DNA from: JALJPB01 sp034111045
GTDB lineage: Bacteria > Pseudomonadota > Gammaproteobacteria > Enterobacterales > Alteromonadaceae
Direction of reading: 5' to 3'
Assembly: GCA_034111045.1 (NCBI GenBank)
Contig: JAWUYA010000031.1
Span: 1-64,000, forward strand
Length of the DNA: 64,000 nucleotides
Shown here: one piece after another, positions 54,236-63,637 of the stretch
How the letters are laid out: each line of letters begins with the position of its first letter
Position numbering within the stretch: position 1 is the first letter of the stretch
The notes under the pieces: model-generated
Told to the model about the DNA's origin: nothing
Database searches by the model: none
Seen by the model: only the letters and a program-made list of their open reading frames with translations
Translations under genes and position numbers: made by a program

Positions 54236-54562
54236 CTAAACGTTACTGTGATAAGTGTCTGTTATATATTGATCAGACAAAGACAAAAATATAGCCTTTT
54301 TTGAATTAAGAATATTAGTAGCCTCGATGGAAAAGCAACCGCCAACAACGACCAATTGATGATCGGTTAAGGTACCAAGAGACTTTAATGCTTTTCCTAC
54401 TAGGCCGCTTTTTACGATATCTCGGTTGTGATGTGGAAAAGTAATTAGCGTGCATTTGCCCCTAAGTTCTGATTCACAACTAACGGCGAGATTTTTATAT
54501 TGAGTTGGCACTCTTTCTTTAATTAAGTGAGCATCTAAGTTTCTTGATATCTGAAATTTCAT
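54236..54562 (-). CDS. Hypothetical protein
   Basis: 108 residues from the ATG at MKFQISRNLD; an ATG 17 codons earlier adds a Lys- and Leu-rich stretch. Neither start has a clear ribosome binding site. LRGKCTLITFPHHNRDIVKS and LTDHQLVVVGGCFSIEATNI suggest an alpha/beta fold. I do not recognise it. Convergent with the DUF5335-like gene. Confidence 0.5.
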   Translation of the reverse strand: MKFQISRNLDAHLIKERVPTQYKNLAVSCESELRGKCTLITFPHHNRDIVKSGLVGKALKSLGTLTDHQLVVVGGCFSIEATNILNSKKAIFLSLSDQYITDTYHSNV

Positions 54563-54810
54563 AAGTTTGACCAACGTTATATTTAAAAACAGCACTTTTT
54601 TGACGCGTTTCATGATATCAAATAGTTTAGCTATATTTGAAAATGTATCAGCTATATCTTGCTTATGAACTGATTAAAATCAGTTCAAGTAGGCGTTAAT
54701 TAATAAAAATCACTTAATTGATACCTACAAATGATTTTTACATCATAACATTAGCATAAGCTAATTAAAGGTATGCTAATGTTACAATATAACGAGCCTG
54801 AGTAACCGAG

Positions 54811-55062
54811 TTAAGTTCTTACATTAATAACAGGTTTAGTATCAATATCACCATTATCTGCAACTGTCGTGCAATAGCCACCTTTAATGAGTACGGCAAA
54901 ACTACCTGCTTCAGAGCTACGGATAAAAGTCAGATGATATCCCAAATTCGTTAGGCTTTTAGCTGAAAAACATTGTGACAGTGTTAATTGCTGCCATAAT
55001 TTTTCATCCACTTTATGCTGTCGACGTTCAATGAGCATATCTCCAGACTCTTTTACCCTCAT
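54811..55062 (-). CDS. Hypothetical small protein
   Basis: 83 residues, with TAGGTG before ATG. ERRQHKVDEKLWQQLTLSQC, FSAKSLTNLGYHLTFIRSSE and GSFAVLIKGGYCTTVADNGD suggest a small alpha/beta domain with two cysteines. No membrane segment. Family not recognised. Confidence 0.55.
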   Translation of the reverse strand: MRVKESGDMLIERRQHKVDEKLWQQLTLSQCFSAKSLTNLGYHLTFIRSSEAGSFAVLIKGGYCTTVADNGDIDTKPVINVRT

Positions 55063-55512
55063 ATAAACACCTAATGGTAAATTATAAACGTAAGAGTCAC
55101 TTTATATTTATATCAGCATCAATTAAGCATAAAATATACCAAAAACATAAAAACCCATTAAAATCAAAAGGATGAATTATAAAAAAATAATGATAAACAA
55201 GTAACAACGCTAAACTGTAAAAAGTGTAGACAATAAAACTGACTCGATGAAATACATTCAGAATTGGTTGAAATAATAATGATGACTGCATCATCATATC
55301 GTTGAGTTATCAAAGCCATACAGCATAAAATTGAGTATGTATTATCCCTAATATTTCAACCGATCTATTTTTCATTTGAATTTTAAAGTCAAAAATCACT
55401 CAAACCTTGAGCAAATAAAAGTATTAAGCGCGTAACAAGACTAGTAAAAACTGTATTGACACTGGTAGAATCGAGCAATAGGATTAATATTTTTTCATGA
55501 GAAGATTTTTAG
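55063..55512. other. Intergenic region with no recognised gene
   Basis: About 450 AT-rich bases between divergent genes. A 10-bp inverted repeat (GGTTGAAATA at 55266, complement at 55362) has arms 86 bases apart and is probably chance. Promoters for both neighbours are expected. Confidence 0.5.
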
Positions 55513-56238
55513 ATGGGTAGAGCATACCAAAACCGTAAATTATCAATGGCTAAAACAGCCGGTGCAAAAACAAAAGTTTATTCTAAATATGGTAAAGCTA
55601 TTTATGTTAGCGCAAAAGATGGCGGCGTAGACCCTGACGGTAATCTAGCATTACGTGGGTTAATTGAGAGAGCTAAGAAAGACCAAGTTCCTACCCATGT
55701 AATTGAAAATGCGATTAAAAAAGCTTCAGGTGCTGGTGGTGAAGATTTTGTCGCAGCACGATACGAAGGTTTTGGTCCAGGTAACTGCATGGTAATTATT
55801 GATTGCTTAACAGACAATGGCAACCGCACCATTAAAGATGTTCGTCAATGTTTCTCTAAAACCCATTCTAAAGTTGGTTCTTCTGGCACTGTTTCTCATA
55901 TGTTTGATCATCAAGCGGTATTTGCATTCAAGGGCGAAGATGACGAAGTGGTATTAGACAACCTAATGATGGCTGATATTGACATAACTGACGTTGAACT
56001 TGAAGATGGTATAATTACAGTTTATGCACCTCATACTGAATATTTCAAAATAAAAACTGAGTTTGCTAATTCTATGCCAGAGTTTGATTTAGAAGTAGAA
56101 GAGATCACATGGGTACCACAGACCTATATCAATATTGAAGGTGATGAAGATACCGCTAACTTTGAAAAATTTATGGCTTTGCTTGATGAGTGTGACGATG
56201 TACAAAATGTTTATCATAATGCTGAATTTAAAGATTAG
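55513..56238 (+). CDS. YebC/PmpR-family protein, YeeN type
   Basis: A 241-residue member of the YebC/TACO1 family, whose members act as transcription regulators or as translation factors for difficult peptide motifs. MGRAYQNRKLSMAKTAGAKT, YGKAIYVSAKDGGVDPDGNL, VPTHVIENAIKKASGAGGED, YEGFGPGNCMVIIDCLTDN and GSSGTVSHMFD match. The N-terminus is closer to E. coli YeeN than to YebC (which has MAGHSKWANI). A canonical yebC-ruvC neighbourhood is absent, as expected for the paralog. Confidence 0.9.
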   Translation: MGRAYQNRKLSMAKTAGAKTKVYSKYGKAIYVSAKDGGVDPDGNLALRGLIERAKKDQVPTHVIENAIKKASGAGGEDFVAARYEGFGPGNCMVIIDCLTDNGNRTIKDVRQCFSKTHSKVGSSGTVSHMFDHQAVFAFKGEDDEVVLDNLMMADIDITDVELEDGIITVYAPHTEYFKIKTEFANSMPEFDLEVEEITWVPQTYINIEGDEDTANFEKFMALLDECDDVQNVYHNAEFKD

Positions 56239-56339
56239 CCTCTTATGTCAATATTATTTTATTGAAATACACAATATATCTTGGTCTATTTCAAATATAT
56301 GAGACAATTGAGTTCGCAAAAACATACCAATGGCTCATT

Positions 56340-56576
56340 ATGAAACTTTTAGTTCGTAACCTTTCACGTTCAACAACTGAACAAGAACTCCGTATTTTAT
56401 TTTCTACTCATGGCTCTGTCACTGAATGTAACTTAGTTTTAGACAAAGAAACCGCCAAATCAAAAGGCTTTGCTTTTCTTGAAATGCCTAATGAGAGTGA
56501 AGCGAAATTGGCAATTGCTAACCTGCATGAAACAAGGGTTGCCAAAAATAAAATTAGAGTAAAAATAGCTCAATAA
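56340..56576 (+). CDS. Single-RRM RNA-binding protein
   Basis: 78 residues forming one RNA recognition motif. RNP2 is KLLVRNLSR, RNP1 is SKGFAFLEMP, and ATxVN-like helix follows. Such small RRM proteins occur in many gammaproteobacteria and cyanobacteria, often linked with cold response; that role is not shown here. An upstream in-frame start would add 26 residues that the family lacks. A strong terminator follows. Confidence 0.9.
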   Translation: MKLLVRNLSRSTTEQELRILFSTHGSVTECNLVLDKETAKSKGFAFLEMPNESEAKLAIANLHETRVAKNKIRVKIAQ

Positions 56577-56590
56577 TATTTTAAAAACGA

Positions 56591-56632
56591 TCAGTAAAAA
56601 GCCAGCTTATTTTAATGCTGGCTTTTTACTGA
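56591..56632. terminator. Bidirectional terminator between RRM and SEC-C genes
   Basis: A perfect 16-bp stem (TCAGTAAAAAGCCAGC and its complement) with a 10-base loop. The inner stem carries AAAAA/TTTTT flanks. It lies 15 bases past the RRM stop and 53 bases past the convergent SEC-C stop. Confidence 0.85.
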
Positions 56633-56684
56633 TGATTTTATGATGTACATCACTTACTTTCTAATAACTGAAAAAGTCAGCGCC

Positions 56685-57026
56685 CTACCCACAACACGTT
56701 TTATATTTTTTACCACTACCGCAAATACATGAATCGTTACGTCCAGGAAGCTTATTTATTTTAACGGTTGATTTTTTGTTAAGTTGCACTATAAGTTCAT
56801 TGACATACTCAACCGCACCATCGCTACTGTCAATACTAATCACCGCATATAGATTAGCGTCATCAACCAAAGTTTCTACTTCTTTCTTGCGTGTCTCGTT
56901 TGTCACCACCAAGGTCAAAGGATACTTCTTACTACCGGTTTTGTTATTATTCTTGGTTTCGTAACCATATTTAATGTGATTCTGGCGTGCATCCTGACGT
57001 CCCTTGAAAAATAATTTATCCGACAT
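56685..57026 (-). CDS. SEC-C metal-binding motif protein (PBPRA1643 type)
   Basis: 113 residues. The C-terminal GRNDSCICGSGKKYKTCCG is a SEC-C zinc motif like the SecA tail. The N-terminus MSDKLFFKGRQDARQNHIKY matches a family of small SWIM/SEC-C proteins seen in Vibrio and relatives. AAGG six bases before ATG selects this start over one 10 codons earlier. Function unknown. Confidence 0.85.
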   Translation of the reverse strand: MSDKLFFKGRQDARQNHIKYGYETKNNNKTGSKKYPLTLVVTNETRKKEVETLVDDANLYAVISIDSSDGAVEYVNELIVQLNKKSTVKINKLPGRNDSCICGSGKKYKTCCG

Positions 57027-57207
57027 GTTATACCTTAAAGTACAAAAAAACTGCAACCATTTATATATTGGTCACTTTTAAAAAAAGCAAGTTTATCACA
57101 GAGTTCTATTTTATTACTCAGCTGTATGCAGGAAAAAATCTATACACTAACAAGTGAAGCATAACTGCCTAGAAAGTGGTTTAATTGCACTGGAATGGCA
57201 ACTGTTA

Positions 57208-57714
57208 TTATTGGTATTTCAGTGCACTGTAAATGGCACGTTGTCTTGTGTCTCTATTTTTATTGGGATCTTCAATGCACTCTGTAGATTGAATTATATC
57301 AAGATATTGAGCAGGCACCTTTATTTCATTTGCCCCAGTCACAACATGGTTAAGGTACCAAGAATAAGGTTTTAACGAAGAGCCCGTGTTAATTGCACAA
57401 TAGATTAACACTTCGAAGCTTTCACCCGAATGATTTTTTACCGTTACCACTTTTTCATCATAGTCATAACCTAAACCTTCCGCACTATCTAAATGTTTTT
57501 TTTCACTTTGATCTATTTCAAAAAGAGCACCTATAACCACATCATCTTTATCATTTGTTTGGTGAGCGTCACACTTTCCAGAGCCATCTTTACTCGCTTT
57601 ATGAAAACGTAATTGATGGCCTTCTAGAAGAAATACACCAATCCTCAGTGCACTTGGAACTCGTTCTTGCAATCTTAAGATTGACATATTTGAACCGTAA
57701 GCAAAATACTTCAC
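57208..57714 (-). CDS. Gamma-glutamylcyclotransferase-family protein
   Basis: 168 residues with the glycine-binding motif YFAYGSNMSILRLQER at the N-terminus and LDSAEGLGYDYDEKVV further on, whose Glu is the likely acid/base. The family cyclises gamma-glutamyl amines to 5-oxoproline; the substrate here is not known. I choose a GTG start with GGAGG four bases upstream, so the protein begins right at the family motif; a longer frame from ATG adds 11 residues. Confidence 0.85.
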   Translation of the reverse strand: MKYFAYGSNMSILRLQERVPSALRIGVFLLEGHQLRFHKASKDGSGKCDAHQTNDKDDVVIGALFEIDQSEKKHLDSAEGLGYDYDEKVVTVKNHSGESFEVLIYCAINTGSSLKPYSWYLNHVVTGANEIKVPAQYLDIIQSTECIEDPNKNRDTRQRAIYSALKYQ

Positions 57715-58047
57715 AAAACCTCCAGTAAAGTTAACGAGCCTTATCATTACCCGCTTTTATAGTAATGATTACATTTTAACTCTATTGGTATTTTTCACAA
57801 TCAAAAATATTTAGACTAATGATTTTTTTATTTTTGTTGGGTAAGGACTAATGCCCGAAATCATTACGATATAGCATTCGATAGATAGCCATAGGCGTTT
57901 ATCATATCTAAAGAAGAACCTTGATATAACCAAATTCATGGGGGAATGAAGGAGTTTAATTAGCTTTTTATATTTTTATTGTCCAAAAGTAATCGAATAG
58001 CAATTTTCGACCGTATATATAAAGATAACACCTAATTAGAGAAAATA
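57715..58047. other. Intergenic region with no recognised gene
   Basis: About 330 AT-rich bases between divergent genes. I see no supported frame, repeat or RNA fold. Confidence 0.5.
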
Positions 58048-58230
58048 ATGTTTTCTATATTTAAAGCAAATCCAACAAAAAAACTAAATAAACTCTTAGA
58101 CATAAAACTTGAACAGGCAATGCTAGCTCAAAGAAATGGTGACATCAAACGTTATTCTGAATTAACTTTTGAAGCAGACCAAATACAAAAAAAGATATCA
58201 GCAATAGAAGCAAAAAACACCAGCAGATAA
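58048..58230 (+). CDS. DUF6435-family small protein
   Basis: 60 residues: MFSIFKANPTKKLNKLLDIK then EQAMLAQRNGDIKRYSELTF. This helical pattern (FFKxNPxKKL ... AQRNGDIKxY) is a small conserved family of marine gammaproteobacteria. It should be a cytoplasmic helical hairpin. Function unknown. GAGA-type ribosome binding site before ATG. Confidence 0.8.
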   Translation: MFSIFKANPTKKLNKLLDIKLEQAMLAQRNGDIKRYSELTFEADQIQKKISAIEAKNTSR

Positions 58231-58307
58231 GGTCAACTCAAGGGCTAATAAAAAGTGAGCTAACATACTAGCCAACTTTTTATTATCCTATCAATGATCA
58301 CCTGTGT

Positions 58308-58541
58308 TTATTTATGACTACCGTCACAAATAGGTTGTGATGCAGTTAATTTACAGCCACAAAGAAACATTTTTTTAGACTCTGTCGCAGTAAATCTTAC
58401 TGGCGAGAATTCAGAACCTCGGTGAGAACCATCACAGAAAGGTTGTTTTTCGCTTTTCCCACATGAACACCAAGAATAAGTTTTACCTTCTTCAACTTCT
58501 ACTGCAAAAGGGGTATTAGATGCCCTTACTGGTTTAGTCAT
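58308..58541 (-). CDS. Tandem CDGSH iron-sulfur protein
   Basis: 77 residues with two CDGSH motifs: CSCGKSEKQPFCDGSHRG and CGCKLTASQPICDGSHK. Each gives a three-Cys one-His ligand set for a [2Fe-2S] cluster. This is the small two-motif (MiNT-like) bacterial form; roles in redox or iron-sulfur handling are presumed. It has no membrane anchor. Confidence 0.93.
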   Translation of the reverse strand: MTKPVRASNTPFAVEVEEGKTYSWCSCGKSEKQPFCDGSHRGSEFSPVRFTATESKKMFLCGCKLTASQPICDGSHK

Positions 58542-58835
58542 AATAATTTCCCATAATTTAATATCAACAGATTAACTCTCCCACAAGACTAGCCACCAAT
58601 ATAGTAGGTTAAGCGTAAAATACATAGCGTAATTAGTTTGCTAAAGAACTAAAGCGGAGGCCAGCACGGATAACCATAACATGATTGTTATTAAATTAGA
58701 TACTCATCAAATTAGCTGTTGATACTGGAAGCATCAAGAATACCAACTGACTTATTGCAGATAATATTTAACCGATGTTTGTTGGTAAACACCTTATTTA
58801 GCATCGATAATATTTTTATTTTACGCATTTTTTGA

Positions 58836-58913
58836 TTAAGGCCTATAGAGCCAAAACCACCAGATGATCAAACCTATAACGACTAAACCCAGTATATTAA
58901 TAATTATCATCAT
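58836..58913 (-). CDS. 25-residue single-pass membrane peptide coupled to the copper ATPase
   Basis: ATG to TAA encodes 25 residues, nearly all one hydrophobic helix (NILGLVVIGLIIWWFWLYRP). Its ribosome binding site AAGGCGAG is formed by the last bases of the ATPase gene, whose stop lies six bases before the first ATG. That points to translational coupling. The IIWWFWL pattern resembles the N-terminal anchors of some cupredoxin-like proteins, but no such domain follows here. Function is unknown; a helper of the ATPase is a reasonable guess. Confidence 0.6.
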   Translation of the reverse strand: MMIIINILGLVVIGLIIWWFWLYRP

Positions 58914-58919
58914 CTCGCC

Positions 58920-61196
58920 TTAATGCTCTTTAGCTTTGAAGAAACGTAAACGATTAGCATTGCTAACCACCGTCAGCGATGAAAATGCCATTGCTGCTCC
59001 CGCAATGACAGGGCTTAGCAATAAGCCAAAAAATGGATAAAGCATACCTGCAGCAATAGGAATACCAGCAATGTTATAAATAAATGCCCCCGCAAGATTT
59101 TGCTTTATATTAGTTAACGTGGCCCTACTCACAGCTATGCCATCGGCTAAACCATGTAAAGAACCCCTCATTAAGGTAATATCTGCGCTTTCAATAGCAA
59201 TGTCTGTACCTGTACCAATAGCAAAACCAACATCAGCGAGTGCAAGGGCTGGTGCATCATTAATGCCGTCACCTGTCATACCGACCACTTCATGTTGCTT
59301 TTGTAATGCTTTTACCTTATTGGCTTTTTCTTGTGGCGACACGCCGGCAATAAATTCTGTGATTCCAACCTTTTTGGCGACCGCCGCTGCGGTATCAATA
59401 TTGTCACCTGTGACCATAATTACCCGAATATTATTTTTTTGTAAGCGCTTAATAGCATCAATAGAGTCAGACTTAATGGGATCAGTCACGGCGATAATAG
59501 CTGAGAGTTTTTTATTAATGGCAAAATACATTGGTGTTTTTTCTTCTTTAGCCAGAGACTGTACCTTAACAAAGAAGGGGGAAATATCTATACTTTGCTC
59601 ATCCATCAGTTTTTTGTTACCCAATAAAAAATTTTTATCTTGATAACTCGCTTCTATTCCTTGCCCTGCAATGGCATTAAAATTTTCAATAGTGAGTAAG
59701 GTTAAATCCTTTGCTATTGCACTTTCAACAATGGCTTGTGCTAGTGGATGTTCAGAGCTATTTTCAATACTTGCAACCAGTTGTAATACCCCATTTTCAT
59801 CTAGAGCACCCTCGCCTTCACTGGTCAGTAAAATATCAGTGACTTTGGGCGAACCTTCAGTAATGGTACCGGTTTTATCTAAAATCATGGCTGTGATTTT
59901 AGCAACGGTTTGCAGTGCCTCGCCATTGCGAATGAGAACACCTGCTTCTGCTGCCTTGCCCACGCCTACCATTACTGACATTGGCGTTGCTAAACCCAGC
60001 GCACAAGGGCAAGCAATGATCAGCACTGTCGTGGCTGAAACCATAGCAAATGCCACCGAAGGCTCAGGACCAAAATTTAGCCAAAGAAGTGAACTTGCGA
60101 GAGAAATTATCATTACTGCAGGTACAAAATAAGTAGAAATAGTGTCCGCTAAACGTCCTATAGGCGGTTTTGAGTTCTGTGCGCGTTTCACCATATGAAT
60201 AATTTGAGCAAGAGCGGTATCTTTACCCACTCGAGTGGTTTTAAATAATATAGCCCCTGATTTATTTAGCGTGCCTGCGGCAACTTCGTCATTTTCATCC
60301 TTCTCCACAGGCATTGGCTCACCCGTGAGCATCGCTTCATCAATTGAAGTATGACCTTGTATAACAATGCCATCTACTGGAATTTTTTCCCCTGGATGCA
60401 CTCTAACAACATCATTGATTAATACATGTTCTATCTTAAGATCAAACGTTTGACCATCACGAATAACGCTAGCTGTTTTGGCTTGTAAACCAATCAAGCG
60501 TTTGATTGCTTCTGAGGTTTTCCCTCTGGCTTTTAACTCAAGTGCTAAGCCTAAATTAATTAAACCAAGGATCATTGTCGTCGCTTCAAAATAGATATGA
60601 CGAGCCATCAAAGGAACAATGTCAGGGGCAAGAATGACAATCATTGAATAGAACCAAGCAGTGCCGGTGCCTAATGCAATCAAGGTGTCCATATTAGCCG
60701 TATGATTTTTAAAACTGTTCCATGCACCGATATAAAAATGTTTACCTGAAACGTACATTACCGCTAACGTTGCTATACCAACAACTAACCATGTAACTCT
60801 TTCAATATTAGTTGCTACCGTCATTTCACCAATAAAAAGACCGTAGACCATTAACGGAATACCTAACGCAAGGGCGATGGATGTATTTCGTATAAGTTGA
60901 ATGTAATAAGCCCAATCGCCTTGTTCTTTTTCAGTTATGGCATCATCTGCATTGTTAGCGCTTAATTCTTTGGCATTATAGCCAACACTCTCAACGGCAT
61001 TAATTAATAATTCAGCATTTAATTTACCTGTTATAAGCACCGTTCTGTCAGCAAAATTCATTTCAGCATCTGCAACGCCATTTACAGCCTTTAATGCCTT
61101 TTCGATTTTGATAACACAACTCGCACACCCAGCACCTAAAATAGAGAGCTGCATTGTTTGTGTCTGTATTTCAGATGACATTTCTTGTCTACTCAT
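58920..61196 (-). CDS. copA: Copper-translocating P1B-type ATPase
   Basis: Exports Cu(I) from the cytoplasm. One N-terminal heavy-metal domain with GAGCASCVIKIEKAL (Cys pair). Eight membrane segments, with the intramembrane ACPCALGLATP, phosphorylation DKTGT, MTGDGINDAPALALAD hinge and SSEHPLAQAI (HP motif). MVSATTVLII and final helices with AGAAMAFSSLTVVSNANRLR (MSS-like) fit CopA. The second of two adjacent ATGs has AAGGA at six bases. At 758 residues it is standard. No CueR-like regulator is nearby. Confidence 0.93.
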   Translation of the reverse strand: MSRQEMSSEIQTQTMQLSILGAGCASCVIKIEKALKAVNGVADAEMNFADRTVLITGKLNAELLINAVESVGYNAKELSANNADDAITEKEQGDWAYYIQLIRNTSIALALGIPLMVYGLFIGEMTVATNIERVTWLVVGIATLAVMYVSGKHFYIGAWNSFKNHTANMDTLIALGTGTAWFYSMIVILAPDIVPLMARHIYFEATTMILGLINLGLALELKARGKTSEAIKRLIGLQAKTASVIRDGQTFDLKIEHVLINDVVRVHPGEKIPVDGIVIQGHTSIDEAMLTGEPMPVEKDENDEVAAGTLNKSGAILFKTTRVGKDTALAQIIHMVKRAQNSKPPIGRLADTISTYFVPAVMIISLASSLLWLNFGPEPSVAFAMVSATTVLIIACPCALGLATPMSVMVGVGKAAEAGVLIRNGEALQTVAKITAMILDKTGTITEGSPKVTDILLTSEGEGALDENGVLQLVASIENSSEHPLAQAIVESAIAKDLTLLTIENFNAIAGQGIEASYQDKNFLLGNKKLMDEQSIDISPFFVKVQSLAKEEKTPMYFAINKKLSAIIAVTDPIKSDSIDAIKRLQKNNIRVIMVTGDNIDTAAAVAKKVGITEFIAGVSPQEKANKVKALQKQHEVVGMTGDGINDAPALALADVGFAIGTGTDIAIESADITLMRGSLHGLADGIAVSRATLTNIKQNLAGAFIYNIAGIPIAAGMLYPFFGLLLSPVIAGAAMAFSSLTVVSNANRLRFFKAKEH

Positions 61197-61565
61197 CATA
61201 TTTCCTTATTTTAATTTATCTTGAGCTTCCTCCCACTTTATTTACTAATGCACTAAAAGCAACGTTCTTCAATTTCAGTATAAGACATTATTTACCATTT
61301 GTTGGGCTAATAAATTTGACCTATGCAGAAGTCATTGTTGAACAGTAACTATGATAATTTGGTATATAACACTCACTCTAGTGATGTTTTTTTGATCAAA
61401 GGTCAAGACTTTTAGCTTCACCTCCATCTATTACCTTAAACGGTTTATTTCGGTATTTTTTTTGCTATCGTAGATATAACGTTGAAAGAGTTGACATACA
61501 GACTATGATCTAAGATTGACCTTACCTTAACCCTATATTATTAAAGAGATCGTCATAAGGAATCT
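61197..61565. other. Divergent intergenic region between copA and the DUF21-CBS gene
   Basis: About 370 bases without a supported frame. Promoters of both genes should lie here. I looked for a CueR-type dyad between promoter elements and did not find a convincing one. Confidence 0.45.
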
Positions 61566-62621
61566 ATGTTGCTCTTAGGATTGTATTTATTTATTGCTTT
61601 GTTTTTTTCGTTTTTGTGTTCTATTGCCGAAGCCGTATTACTCAGTATTTCTTGGCTACATATAGTTAAAATGGAAAATGAGGGACTAAAAACGGGTAAA
61701 ATTCTGCGTTTATTAAAAGAAGATATTAATAACCCGTTGGCTGCAATACTAACACTCAATACTATAGCGCATACTGTTGGAGCTGCTGGGGTTGGTGCTC
61801 AGGCTGCTGTGTTATTTGGCAGTTATTCATTAGCAAGTGTCTCTGCGTTGTTAACTTTCTTGATACTGGTTTTTTCTGAGATAATTCCCAAAACATTAGG
61901 TACTTCACATTGGCAAGTATTGGCACCTGTCACTGCTTACTTTCTAAAAAGTATTGTTTGGGGATTATACCCGTTTGTCAAAATGTCAGCCTTTATTACT
62001 CGCCGTATCATTAAGAAAGAAAAATCTATCGCTTTTAACCGCAATGAGTTTGCTGTAATGGCTAGGTTAAGTGCTGAAGAAGGACATATTAATGGCGAAG
62101 AAGCTCTTATTTTACAAAACCTGATGTTATTACAAGAAATTAAAATTAAAACGGTTTTAACGCCAAGAACAGTGGTATTTAGTGATTCTCAAGACCTGCT
62201 AGTGGAGGAGTTCTTTCATAAACATAAGAAAATTCGTTTTTCCCGAATACCGGTTTATAAACATGATATTGATAATTATGTTGGTTTTGTTCTACGTAGC
62301 GACCTACTACTAGCAAAAGCGCGCGGAAATAAACACACTCGGTTAAGTAACTACATTAAAGAGATGCCAACTTTATTGGAAGATATGACCTTGCTACATG
62401 CGATGAAAGAAATGTTAAGTGGTAAAATTCACATATCATTAATTGTCAATGAGTATGGCACCATAAGAGGAATTTTAACATTGGAAGATATTTTAGAAAC
62501 ACTGATTGGTCGTGAAATAGTTGATGAAAGCGATAAAGATGTCGATATGCAAAAATTAGCCAAGCGTCTATGGAAAGTCAAGACTAAAAAGACAGGTGTT
62601 GGACTTGAAAAAAGTGAATAA
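61566..62621 (+). CDS. DUF21/CNNM-family membrane protein with CBS pair
   Basis: Inner-membrane protein of the CNNM/CorC/YfjD group, linked with magnesium or other cation transport. The DUF21 domain (about residues 1-175) has three or four helices, including FLCSIAEAVLLSISWLHIVK and FSEIIPKTLGTSHW. A CBS pair follows (about 195-320: VLTPRTVVFSDSQDLL, LIVNEYGTIRGILTLEDILE). The C-terminal transporter-associated (CorC_HlyC) domain is absent. AAGGA before ATG. 351 residues. Confidence 0.88.
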   Translation: MLLLGLYLFIALFFSFLCSIAEAVLLSISWLHIVKMENEGLKTGKILRLLKEDINNPLAAILTLNTIAHTVGAAGVGAQAAVLFGSYSLASVSALLTFLILVFSEIIPKTLGTSHWQVLAPVTAYFLKSIVWGLYPFVKMSAFITRRIIKKEKSIAFNRNEFAVMARLSAEEGHINGEEALILQNLMLLQEIKIKTVLTPRTVVFSDSQDLLVEEFFHKHKKIRFSRIPVYKHDIDNYVGFVLRSDLLLAKARGNKHTRLSNYIKEMPTLLEDMTLLHAMKEMLSGKIHISLIVNEYGTIRGILTLEDILETLIGREIVDESDKDVDMQKLAKRLWKVKTKKTGVGLEKSE

Positions 62622-62662
62622 TGATAGAATCAATTCACTTAAGCTGAAATTGCAAAAATACT

Positions 62663-63487
62663 CTAATGCCAATGAATAGGATCGACTTGGTAATATTGCT
62701 TTAATTGTTGATAAAGCAGTGGATATTCAGAATAAAACTGTTGCGCTTGTTCAAAGAACACCTCACTAGCCACTGCAAAAAATTCGGCAGGCTCGGTTGC
62801 GCCATAATAATCAAATAATGAAGGTGTTCCTATTTTAGCTTGCATTTTCAGTTGTTCAAATTGCGCAGAAAAGATTGCAGACCAAGATTGATAACTTTGA
62901 CCTTTAGCTAAGATAGGTGCACCATTGGCTTTACCATTTTCTTGATCTAATTGATGAGCAAATTCATGGATCACCACATTATGTCCGTCATCTGGAATTT
63001 TCGCGCCGTCCAAGGTGTCTTGCCAAGATAAAACCACTTTACCAAAATCCCATGATTCACCAGCTAATGCCATTGTTTTTAGATGGTTAACCCCATCTAG
63101 ATTAATAACCTGCTGCTCTTTAATAAATGCCCGTGGATAAATAAGTATGGTTTGCAATTTAGGATAAAAATCAGTTTTACGATTAAGTAACAATAAACAG
63201 GCCTGTGCAGCGACCGTTATTCTTATCTCGTCAGTTATTTTCACGCCATTACAACCGATGAACTTTTTTTCCGCCAAAAAAACCTGAATATGTTGCTTAA
63301 GCTGTAGCTGTAAATCAGCAGGCATTTGTCTAAAGTAAGGCATTCTTTGCTGGATAATTTGTCGCCATAACTTTTTAAATGGCTGATTTTTTATTTTATT
63401 TCGCTGATAATTTCGCCAATAAGGCTTACCAAAAGAGTAACCAATGAATGTAACACCAATAAAGATAGGTAACAGATAAGACAACAT
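62663..63487 (-). CDS. mtfA: MtfA-like zinc peptidase (M90)
   Basis: 274 residues. MtfA in E. coli binds the glucose-operon repressor Mlc and has peptidase activity. The zinc motif is VIHEFAHQLDQENGKANG, with a third ligand in AEFFAVASEVFFEQAQQFY. IRITVAAQACLLLLNRK and ILIYPRAFI are family motifs. An N-terminal hydrophobic segment (about residues 3-20) suggests a membrane anchor, which enteric MtfA lacks. Whether an Mlc partner exists cannot be seen here. Confidence 0.88.
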   Translation of the reverse strand: MLSYLLPIFIGVTFIGYSFGKPYWRNYQRNKIKNQPFKKLWRQIIQQRMPYFRQMPADLQLQLKQHIQVFLAEKKFIGCNGVKITDEIRITVAAQACLLLLNRKTDFYPKLQTILIYPRAFIKEQQVINLDGVNHLKTMALAGESWDFGKVVLSWQDTLDGAKIPDDGHNVVIHEFAHQLDQENGKANGAPILAKGQSYQSWSAIFSAQFEQLKMQAKIGTPSLFDYYGATEPAEFFAVASEVFFEQAQQFYSEYPLLYQQLKQYYQVDPIHWH

Positions 63488-63554
63488 AATGAGCTTTAAT
63501 TGTTAGGCTTTGTTATGAGGTAGGTACGGTAAGTATCAATATCAAGCTAAAGTC

Positions 63555-63576
63555 AAAAAAAACCCACTATGGGCTC
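63555..63576 (-). terminator. Terminator of the EAL-domain gene
   Basis: On the minus strand, GAGCCCA-TAG-TGGGTTT folds into a short stem (one or two G-T pairs) followed by a T run. It lies about 60 bases past the EAL stop. Confidence 0.6.
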
Positions 63577-63637
63577 ATTGCGGGCAGTTAATGGTTGTGC
63601 TGGTTAACAAATAAATAGTCATTACCAACCGCTTCAA

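Noticed and set aside
52942..55374. ATCGGTTGAAATA occurring in two intergenic places, with a near copy at 55264
   Set aside because: Matches of this length between AT-rich gaps are expected by chance in 64 kb; no flanking similarity.
61360..61400. Terminator or CueR-type operator upstream of copA
   Set aside because: Only a four-base stem before a T run, and no dyad with the 19-20-base promoter spacing typical of MerR-family sites.
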